From an uncultured Treponema sp. (GTDB lineage Bacteria; Spirochaetota; Spirochaetia; Treponematales; Treponemataceae), in the NCBI GenBank assembly GCA_937877535.1, contig CALFJF010000006.1:1-52516 (forward strand): 52,516 bases of DNA, in the 5' to 3' direction. Shown piece by piece: positions 26,429 to 32,975 of the stretch; position 1 is the first letter of the stretch; every line of letters begins with the position of its first letter. The notes under the pieces were generated by a model. It did no database searches. It was given only the letters and a program-made list of their open reading frames with translations, and was not told the DNA's origin. Position numbers and translations under genes: made by a program.

Positions 26429-27568
26429 ATGAGCGAAGACTTTTTGAAAGAAATGGATTTTCCAATAACTGACAATTTTCCAGAAATCAAACAGGATTCC
26501 GAGCTTTCCGACTTATCCAAAAAGGGCTACGAGTTTCTAAAAGAAAATAAAATTGACGAAGCAAAGGAAGCGTTTTCAAAGATTCTTGAGATTGATGCGA
26601 ACAACAATTACGCGCTCGTTGGAATGGGCGACAGCGAACGAAAACAGTGTCATTTTGACGAGGCAGTTTTATTTTATTCGCGTTGTCTTGCCTCGCATCC
26701 TGGAAATAATTACGCGCTCTTTGGACTTGCCGATTGCTACAAGGCTCTCGGTCAATTTAATAAGGCAATAGACATTTGGGAGCAGTATCTTATACACGAT
26801 GACCGTAATATTACCGTATTAACTCGCGTTGCGGATGCGTACAGAAAAACGCGGGATTTCAAAAAATCAAAAGAACTCTACCGAAAAGTTCTTGAAATGG
26901 AGAGCGACAATGCTTACGCGCTCATTGGGTTGGGGCATTTGCATTACGATTTTAAGGAATACAAGGACGCTCTTTTTTATTGGACAAAAATGCTCGAATC
27001 AAATGAACACAAAGCAGATATTCGAGTTTTAACATCTATCGGAAATTGCCACAGAAAACTGAAAACATTTGACAAGGGTGTTCCCTATTTTGAAAAAGCT
27101 CTTCAAAACGAACCACAGAATTTTTACGCGCTCTTTGGGCTTGCCGACTGCTATCGTGGCATGAATCAACAATTTCGTTCAATCGAATATTGGAATCGTA
27201 TACTAGAAATCGACCCAAAAAACAAGGTGATTTTAACGCGGGCGGGTGATGCGTATCGAAATACGGGCGATTATAAAACTGCTACAGAATATTACAACAA
27301 AGCGATGAACATCGACTTTGATATTTACGCAGCCCTCGGATTAGCACTCATTTGTAAAGGTGAAGGAAAATATGACGAAGCCGTAGAACGACTTGCAACT
27401 CTCATAAAAGGCGACCAAAAAAATTATCGCCTTTACATTGACCTTGCCGACTGTTTTTTGAAAATGGGAAATCGAGAAAAAGCGAAAGAAACACTCAATT
27501 CGTTCAATAAACAAGGCATAAAAAGCCAAGCGGTGAGCGATATGCTTGCAAAAATCGAGGAATCGTAA
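26429..27568 (+). CDS. Tetratricopeptide-repeat protein
   Basis: 379 aa, cytoplasmic (no signal). About nine TPR units, e.g. NNYALFGLADCYKALGQFN, VADAYRKTRDFKKSKELYR, AGDAYRNTGDYKTATEYYN. A 138-residue block of four TPRs occurs twice: YALFGLADCY is encoded at 26711 and again at 27125, 414 nt apart. ATG 26429 has AGAGG upstream; a TTG at 26396 is unlikely. The stop shares bases with the rlmN start (TAATG). TPR proteins are docking scaffolds; the partner is unknown. Confidence 0.88.
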   Translation: MSEDFLKEMDFPITDNFPEIKQDSELSDLSKKGYEFLKENKIDEAKEAFSKILEIDANNNYALVGMGDSERKQCHFDEAVLFYSRCLASHPGNNYALFGLADCYKALGQFNKAIDIWEQYLIHDDRNITVLTRVADAYRKTRDFKKSKELYRKVLEMESDNAYALIGLGHLHYDFKEYKDALFYWTKMLESNEHKADIRVLTSIGNCHRKLKTFDKGVPYFEKALQNEPQNFYALFGLADCYRGMNQQFRSIEYWNRILEIDPKNKVILTRAGDAYRNTGDYKTATEYYNKAMNIDFDIYAALGLALICKGEGKYDEAVERLATLIKGDQKNYRLYIDLADCFLKMGNREKAKETLNSFNKQGIKSQAVSDMLAKIEES

Positions 27569-28620
27569 TGCCGCAAAAAATTCCAGTAGCGGGGCTTTCT
27601 GCGGATGAAATCGCAACTGCGCTCAATCTTTCGCCCGCCTTTCGCGCTCGCCAGATTTTTAAGTGGATAGGTCGTGGCGCGGAAACGTTTGACGAGATGA
27701 CAGATTTACAGGTTTCTCTCCGCGAAAAACTCAAAGAAACCGCCCTACTCCGCTCTTCTCGAGTTTCTCAAATTCTCAAAGATTCCGACGGCACGATAAA
27801 ACTCCAAATTGAACTTTCCGATTTTCTTGCCGTGGAAACAGTGCTTTTAATCGACAGAGCAGGCAGGCGAACGGCATGCGTTTCGTGCCAAGTCGGTTGC
27901 GCGATGGGCTGTGCGTTTTGTCAAACTGGACGGCTCGGTTTTGCGCGAAATCTTACGGCGGGAGAAATCGTTGAGCAATTTTTGTTTCTTGAAAAACACG
28001 CGGGCAAACTCGACAATATAGTATTCATGGGAATGGGAGAACCGATGTTGAATCTTGACGCAGTGCGTGGAGCGATTCGGATTCTTACGGACAAAAATGG
28101 TCGCGCGCTTTCAAGCCGAAGAATCACCATTTCTACAAGTGGCGTGTGTAGTGGTATTTTTGACATTGCAGACAACGGTCCTGCCGTGCGGCTCGCGGTT
28201 TCTCTTACAACGGCTGACGAAATTTTGCGGACGGAGTTAATGCCTGTAACAAAATCGAACAACCTTTCTGCGCTCCGCGAGGCGATTCGCTATTTTTGCG
28301 AAAAAACGGGAAAGCGCGTTACGCTTGAAGCGGCTCTTCTTGGCGGAAAAAACACAAGCGAAGAATCTGCACGGAATTTTATACAGTTTGCAAAAGGGTT
28401 GAACGTTCATGCAAATCTCATTCCGTGGAATCCTGTGGACAATTTGCCGTTCAAAGAACCAAGCGCAAGCGAGTGCGCGTTTTTTTTGAAAAAACTGTCG
28501 GACGCGGGCATAAACGCAACGCTCCGAACAAAACGCGGACGAGAAATCGGCGGAGCGTGCGGGCAATTGGGACGAACGCTCAAAGAAAACAAGAAAAATT
28601 CCGCTTCCGATTTTTGTTGA
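27568..28620 (+). CDS. rlmN: Dual-specificity RNA methyltransferase RlmN
   Basis: 350-aa radical-SAM enzyme that methylates C2 of A2503 in 23S rRNA and A37 of some tRNAs. The cluster motif CAMGCAFC (CxxxCxxC) is at about 111-118, with GMGEPMLN and the C-terminal catalytic Cys in IGGACGQLG. The start overlaps the stop of the TPR gene, so translation is probably coupled. Confidence 0.97.
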   Translation: MPQKIPVAGLSADEIATALNLSPAFRARQIFKWIGRGAETFDEMTDLQVSLREKLKETALLRSSRVSQILKDSDGTIKLQIELSDFLAVETVLLIDRAGRRTACVSCQVGCAMGCAFCQTGRLGFARNLTAGEIVEQFLFLEKHAGKLDNIVFMGMGEPMLNLDAVRGAIRILTDKNGRALSSRRITISTSGVCSGIFDIADNGPAVRLAVSLTTADEILRTELMPVTKSNNLSALREAIRYFCEKTGKRVTLEAALLGGKNTSEESARNFIQFAKGLNVHANLIPWNPVDNLPFKEPSASECAFFLKKLSDAGINATLRTKRGREIGGACGQLGRTLKENKKNSASDFC

Positions 28621-28673
28621 ATTTTCGATTTTTTCAATGTAAACTAGGTTAAACCGATTCAGAGGCTTCAATT

Positions 28674-28871
28674 ATGGAAAAAAAGATATATGTTGACGGA
28701 ATGTTTGATTCAGACACTGCTGAAAAAGTGCAAGCAGCAGTGAGTGCGATTGCAGGCGTTTCAAAATGCGTTGCCGACCCGAATAAATCGCAAGTTCTCG
28801 TTGAGTTTGATGGCGACGAAGCGGCAATCACGGCAGCAATCGAAGGCTCGGGCGTTTCCGTTCTTGGATAA
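28674..28871 (+). CDS. HMA-like small protein lacking the metal-binding CxxC
   Basis: 65 aa with the beta-alpha-beta pattern of heavy-metal-associated domains: KIYVDGM, then TAEKVQAAVSAIAGVSKCVADP and SQVLVEFDGDEAAITAAIEGSGVSV (in part). The metal loop, normally GMxCxxC, reads DGMFDSD, so both Cys are missing; a single Cys remains at about 33. AGAGG precedes the ATG. It is probably not a copper chaperone; it may be a regulatory or protein-binding fold. Confidence 0.8.
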   Translation: MEKKIYVDGMFDSDTAEKVQAAVSAIAGVSKCVADPNKSQVLVEFDGDEAAITAAIEGSGVSVLG

Positions 28872-28891
28872 TCAAAAAATCTGAAAAAAAA

Positions 28892-29884
28892 ATGAAAATC
28901 ACGGTTCTTGACGGGTACGGACTGAATCCAGGCGATGTTTCATGGGATTCAATCAAGGCTCTCGCAGATGAATTTACCGTATATGACAGAACTCCTCAAA
29001 ACCTTGTCGCCGAGCGAATCGGGGAAAGTGAAATCATTCTTTTAAACAAAGTTTTTATCACGAAAGAAATCGTTGAGTGCTGTCCGCGTCTCCGTTACAT
29101 CGGCGTTCTGGCGACGGGCTACAATGTAGTCGACATAAAGGCTTGCCACGAAAAAGAAATCACCGTCACGAATATTCCCTCATACAGCACGAACGCGGTG
29201 GCGCAGCATGTGTTTGCGTTTATCCTGTATTTTACGAATCGAGTCGCCCTTCATTCAGAATCCGTTCACGCGGGAAAATGGATTTCAAATCCCGATTTTT
29301 GCTACTGGCTTTCTCCGCTCACCGAACTTTCGGGCAAAACGCTCGGAATTTTCGGCTTCGGTCACATCGGGCAAAAAGTGGCTGAAATCGCGCTTTCGTT
29401 CGGCATGAATGTGATTGTGTGCGCTCATTCAAAAGAATCGTTTGAAAAAAACTTGAAATCGCTTCAAGTTGCGGATGCAAAAAAATCGGAAGTCTCGCTT
29501 GTTTCTATAGAAGAACTTTTCGCGCAGTCAGATTTTCTTTCGCTCCACGCTCCCCTCACCCCTGAGACAACGGAACTCGTGAACGAAAAAACGCTCGCGC
29601 TCATGAAGCCGTCTGCCATTTTAATCAACACGGCTCGTGGTGGCATGATTTGTGAGCAAGCTGTGCGAAATGCGCTCGACAACAAAAAAATTGCGGGCTA
29701 TGCGGCGGATGTGCTATTAAAAGAGCCGATGAGTGCTGAAAATCCGCTCTACAAAGCCCCCAACTGCGTAATTACGCCGCACTTGGCATGGGCACCGAGA
29801 GAGACCCGCGAGAGGCTTTTGGCTATCGAAGTCGAGAACATAAAGGCATTCTTGGCTGGAAAGCCGATAAATGTAGTAAATTAG
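28892..29884 (+). CDS. D-2-hydroxyacid dehydrogenase (glycerate dehydrogenase-like)
   Basis: 330-aa NAD(P)-dependent oxidoreductase. The Rossmann motif GIFGFGHIGQ is at about 151-160, and the catalytic triad is visible as Arg in NTARGGMI (about 248), Glu in LLKEPM (about 278) and His in TPHLAW (about 297). NATURAL substrates in the family are hydroxypyruvate, glyoxylate or other 2-ketoacids; the exact one cannot be told. No clear Shine-Dalgarno. Hairpins between it and leuC may end its transcript. Confidence 0.93.
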   Translation: MKITVLDGYGLNPGDVSWDSIKALADEFTVYDRTPQNLVAERIGESEIILLNKVFITKEIVECCPRLRYIGVLATGYNVVDIKACHEKEITVTNIPSYSTNAVAQHVFAFILYFTNRVALHSESVHAGKWISNPDFCYWLSPLTELSGKTLGIFGFGHIGQKVAEIALSFGMNVIVCAHSKESFEKNLKSLQVADAKKSEVSLVSIEELFAQSDFLSLHAPLTPETTELVNEKTLALMKPSAILINTARGGMICEQAVRNALDNKKIAGYAADVLLKEPMSAENPLYKAPNCVITPHLAWAPRETRERLLAIEVENIKAFLAGKPINVVN

Positions 29885-29904
29885 AAAACAAATGCAGGAA
29901 TTCG

Positions 29905-29980
29905 GTCATTGAGCCTGTGCGCTTGCGTAGCAACTAGCAAATGACTGAGTTTCAAGGTGGTTTCGATAAACTCAACCACC
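29905..29980. repeat. Two adjacent palindromes upstream of leuC, REP-like
   Basis: A long-loop hairpin (GTCATT 29905-29910 with AATGAC 29940-29945) is followed by a 7-bp hairpin (GGTGGTT 29956-29962 with AACCACC 29974-29980) whose loop has TCGATAAACTC. The motifs CATTGAGCCTGT and TCGATAAACTCAA resemble palindromic intergenic repeats I recall from other genomes. They could be REP-type repeats, a terminator for the upstream dehydrogenase or a leader element of leuC. Confidence 0.45.
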
Positions 29981-30011
29981 GCATTGTACATACATATTAT
30001 AGAGGTACAAA

Positions 30012-31298
30012 ATGGGAAAAACTATCGCCCAAAAGATTTTTGAGTCACATTTGGTTGACACGCCGTTTTCGGGAACTTATGTCTTGAAGCTCGACCGCGT
30101 GTTCTGCCACGAAATCACAACTCCTGTCGCAATCAATGATTTAGTTGAGCGCGGAAAAGACCGCGTGTTCGACCCCACGAAAATCAAGGCGGTCATAGAC
30201 CATGTGACGCCATCAAAAGACAGCAAGACCGCCACGCAGTCGAAGATTCTTCGCGACTGGGCGAGGCGCAACAACATCAAGGACTTTTTTGACATCGGCG
30301 CGAACGGCGTGTGCCACGCGATTTTCCCCGAGAAAGGCTTCGTGCGCCCGGGCTTCACGGTCATCATGGGCGACAGCCACACCTGCACGCACGGCGCGTT
30401 CGGTGCGTTTGCGGCGGGCGTTGGCACGACGGATTTGGAAGTCGGAATCTTGAAAGGTGTCTGCTCGTTCCGCGAGCCTAAGTCAATCAAATTCGTCCTG
30501 AACGGAAAGCTCAAAGAAGGCGTTTTCGCAAAAGATGTCATATTGCACTTGATTGGAAAAATCGGCGTGAACGGCGCGACGAACTGCGTGGTCGAGTTCA
30601 CGGGACCTGTCGTTGACAACATGGACATGGAGGAGCGCATGACTCTCTGCAATATGGCGGTCGAGGCTGGCGGCACGAGCGGAATCTGCTTCCCCGACGC
30701 AAAGACGGTCGATTACCTTTGGGAATTCATCAAGGACGAATACAAGACGAAGGAGGACGCAATCGCCGATTACGCGAAATGGCGCGACGACGACGACGCG
30801 ACCTACGAAAAGGTGATTACAGAAGATTTGTCGAACTTGGAGCCGGTCTGCACGATAAACTACAAGCCCGACCAAATCAAAAAAATCTCGGAGATGAAGG
30901 GAACTCGCGTTGACCAGATTTACATCGGCTCATGCACGAACGGAAGAATCTCTGACCTCAGAATCGCGGCGAAAGTCCTCAAGGGGCATCATCTCGCTGA
31001 CGGCGTTCGCGGAATCGTCTCCCCCGCCACTCCGAAAATCTACAAGATGGCGGTCTCGGAGGGAATCATCGACACATTCCTTGAGGCGGGCTTCTGCGTT
31101 ACGAACCCGACCTGCGGAGCGTGCCTGGGAATGTCGAACGGCGTTCTTGCCGAGGGAGAGGTCTGCGCCTCAACCACGAACCGAAACTTCAACGGTCGAA
31201 TGGGAAAAGGCGGCATGGTTCATTTGATGAGTCCGGCTTCTGCTGCGGCGACGGCAATCACGGGAACAATCACGAATTCAGAACTTTTCAAAGAATAA
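30012..31298 (+). CDS. leuC: 3-isopropylmalate dehydratase large subunit
   Basis: 428-aa 4Fe-4S aconitase-family subunit for leucine synthesis, of the shorter archaeal/homoaconitase-like type. MGDSHTCTHGAFGAF, IGSCTNGRISD (cluster Cys, about 306) and CGACLG (two cluster Cys, about 367-370) are intact. The start is preceded by GAGGTAC, a context identical to that of ilvD at 52192. It uses many G/C-ending codons. 18 nt before leuD. The enzyme interconverts 2- and 3-isopropylmalate. Confidence 0.95.
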   Translation: MGKTIAQKIFESHLVDTPFSGTYVLKLDRVFCHEITTPVAINDLVERGKDRVFDPTKIKAVIDHVTPSKDSKTATQSKILRDWARRNNIKDFFDIGANGVCHAIFPEKGFVRPGFTVIMGDSHTCTHGAFGAFAAGVGTTDLEVGILKGVCSFREPKSIKFVLNGKLKEGVFAKDVILHLIGKIGVNGATNCVVEFTGPVVDNMDMEERMTLCNMAVEAGGTSGICFPDAKTVDYLWEFIKDEYKTKEDAIADYAKWRDDDDATYEKVITEDLSNLEPVCTINYKPDQIKKISEMKGTRVDQIYIGSCTNGRISDLRIAAKVLKGHHLADGVRGIVSPATPKIYKMAVSEGIIDTFLEAGFCVTNPTCGACLGMSNGVLAEGEVCASTTNRNFNGRMGKGGMVHLMSPASAAATAITGTITNSELFKE

Positions 31299-31316
31299 AA
31301 ATAAAGGAGCTAAATT

Positions 31317-31850
31317 ATGAAACCATTTGGTGGAAATGTACTTTTCTTGGATCGCTCAGACATTAACACTGACGAAATCATCCCTGCAAAATATCTTACG
31401 GAAGTCTCAAAGCAGGCGTTGAAGCCGTATCTGCTCGAAGACCTGAAGCTTGACGGATTCGACGCAAAGCGCGATGTCCCGAACAAAAAGGTCATCATCA
31501 CGCGCGAGAATTTCGGCTGCGGCTCAAGCCGAGAGCACGCGCCGTGGGCTTTGGAAGTGAACGGAATCTACACCGTCATCGCTCCGAACTTCGCGCGAAT
31601 CTTCTATCAGAACATGTACAACTGCGGTCTTTTGGCACTCAACATGCCAAAAAAAGACATCGATGATATGTTCCGCACTTTCGGCACGAAGGACTGCGAA
31701 TGCAAAATCGGGCAGAAAGAGGACGGCACTTGGAAAGTGAAGCTCATCGCTGGCTCACTCTCAAAAAGCTATCCGTTCAAGCTCGAAGGATTTGAAAAAG
31801 CACTCGTCGAAAACGAAGGCTGGATTGGCTTTGCGGATAGCAAATACTAA
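31317..31850 (+). CDS. leuD: 3-isopropylmalate dehydratase small subunit
   Basis: 177-aa swivel-domain partner of LeuC. Motifs: DINTDEIIPAKYL near the N-terminus, and GCGSSREHAPWAL (about 66-78), which includes the substrate-binding Ser-Arg. AAGGAGC upstream of the ATG. Followed by a strong terminator; leuA and leuB are not in the window. Confidence 0.96.
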   Translation: MKPFGGNVLFLDRSDINTDEIIPAKYLTEVSKQALKPYLLEDLKLDGFDAKRDVPNKKVIITRENFGCGSSREHAPWALEVNGIYTVIAPNFARIFYQNMYNCGLLALNMPKKDIDDMFRTFGTKDCECKIGQKEDGTWKVKLIAGSLSKSYPFKLEGFEKALVENEGWIGFADSKY

Positions 31851-31854
31851 AACA

Positions 31855-31885
31855 AAAAGTCCGCAATTCGCGGACTTTTCTTTTG
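31855..31885 (+). terminator. Intrinsic terminator of leuCD
   Basis: Stem AAAAGTCCGC / GCGGACTTTT (31855-31864 with 31870-31879), 5-nt loop, followed by CTTTT. Confidence 0.88.
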
Positions 31886-31900
31886 AAATTGTTTCAAAAA

Positions 31901-32593
31901 ATGAAAAAAACGTTGCTTGAATTTGCGCTCGTTTTTGCACTTTTTGTCTTGAACCCGATTTTTTCGCAGATTTTTGCGTATTTTTTAGACGGCGTTCAAG
32001 CCTCCCCTATGCTTGCGGAGTACAACGCGAGCGTGTTTTTTCTTGCGATTCTTTCTTTTTTGCTCGTTTTGGAGTTTCCGACGCGGATTTTTCACACAAA
32101 ACCGATTCTTGAAGAGCAAAAACGCGCGGATTTTATCCGTTGTCTTTCATGTGCAAATATTTGTTTTGGCTCATTGTGCTTGATTTCCGCCGTTTCGCTT
32201 TTGTTTTTGCACCTTTTCAATGTTTCTGCGCCCGAACAAAAAATCCTGCCTCCTAAAAACGCACTCGGATGGATAAATTTTGCACTCGGAACGCCATGCG
32301 CGGCTTTTTCAGAGGAAGTGATTTTTCGACTCTATCTCCCCTCTCGCTTTTCACTCTTTTTTGAAAAAGAAAACGATTCGTTTTTCTCATTCAGGCGATT
32401 CGTTTTAGAATGTATCCCGCTCGCACTTTTTTCGCTGGCTCATTTTTATCAAGGATTTTTTGGAATTTTGAATGCGTTTTTGTGCGCAATCGCGCTCCGA
32501 CGCTGTTTTTTGAAAACTCGCTCGATTTTTGTGCCATTTTTTGTACACGCATTGTACAACTTTTGTGTGTTCGCGCTTTTTTGGCTGATTTAA
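31901..32593 (+). CDS. CPBP-family intramembrane metalloprotease
   Basis: 230-aa membrane protein with about six to seven helices. The CPBP/Rce1-like motifs are all present: EEVIFR (EExxxR, about 145-150), FSLAH (FxxxH), and HALYN near the C-terminus (H-x3-N). Members process prenylated proteins in eukaryotes, and in bacteria some act in bacteriocin immunity or maturation. Start: ATG 31901 chosen over TTG 31883; no strong ribosome-binding site and the leuD terminator lies directly before. It faces the 53-aa Nif11-like peptide gene. Confidence 0.85.
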   Translation: MKKTLLEFALVFALFVLNPIFSQIFAYFLDGVQASPMLAEYNASVFFLAILSFLLVLEFPTRIFHTKPILEEQKRADFIRCLSCANICFGSLCLISAVSLLFLHLFNVSAPEQKILPPKNALGWINFALGTPCAAFSEEVIFRLYLPSRFSLFFEKENDSFFSFRRFVLECIPLALFSLAHFYQGFFGILNAFLCAIALRRCFLKTRSIFVPFFVHALYNFCVFALFWLI

Positions 32594-32595
32594 GA

Positions 32596-32622
32596 AAAAA
32601 AAATGCCCCAAAAGTGGGGCGT
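32596..32622 (-). terminator. Intrinsic terminator of the Nif11-like peptide gene
   Basis: On the minus strand stem GCCCCA / TGGGGC (32615-32620 with 32605-32610), 4-nt loop, is followed by ATTTTTTTTT. On the plus strand the T-tract is poor, so it mainly serves the minus-strand gene, about 40 nt after its stop. Confidence 0.82.
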
Positions 32623-32662
32623 TTCAAGGTCGCGGGAAAACCAACCGCAAAAAGTGGACTGG

Positions 32663-32824
32663 TTAATCATGTGCCGCAACGCAGGCCGAAAACTCATCGG
32701 CGGAAGCCGTGCAGCCATTTGCAGACAGGAAGTCTGCGAGCGTTCCGCTGTCCGTCGCCTCTTCCAAGGCTGCTTGCAATCCAGCGTCAGCCTTGACCTT
32801 TGTGTAAAACTCTTCTGCGTTCAT
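32663..32824 (-). CDS. Nif11-like leader/peptide, 53 aa, candidate RiPP precursor
   Basis: A 53-codon frame from ATG 32824 to TAA. It reads MNAEEFYTKVKADAGLQAAL, continues EEATDSGTLADFLSANGC and ends TASADEFSACVAAHD. The pattern F-x2-K-V-x2-D-x2-L-Q, an acidic middle, L-x2-F-L-x-x-N-G-C and D-E-F is that of the Nif11-like family (leader peptides of ribosomal natural products). Residues after the NGC at 36-38 are short for a core and include a second Cys (48) and Ser/Thr. Codon use is G/C-rich like leuCD. Own terminator downstream. There is no Shine-Dalgarno; TATAGT (extended -10, TGGTATAGT) lies only 9 nt before the ATG. No modifying enzyme is adjacent. It could also be a non-RiPP Nif11 protein. 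Confidence 0.68.
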   Translation of the reverse strand: MNAEEFYTKVKADAGLQAALEEATDSGTLADFLSANGCTASADEFSACVAAHD

Positions 32825-32975
32825 AATGAAATTACTATACCATGAATCAAAAAGAAAATCATCAAAAATTCGACAAGAAGTTCAAAAAAGTCGTAAGAAA
32901 AAAAATGTAGAAAAACGGTCGATATATAATATAATAGAAAAGACTTTCATTTTTCTCAATTCAAGGAAGATTCTA

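Noticed and set aside
32842..32910. 22-codon basic frame on the plus strand between the Nif11-like gene and chemoreceptor 2
   Set aside because: No ribosome-binding site and simple Lys-rich composition expected from A-rich DNA.
32890..32930. Sigma-28-like promoter (TAAG ... GGTCGATA) for chemoreceptor 2
   Set aside because: Spacer is 19 nt rather than about 15, and TATAAT boxes nearby could explain the sequence.
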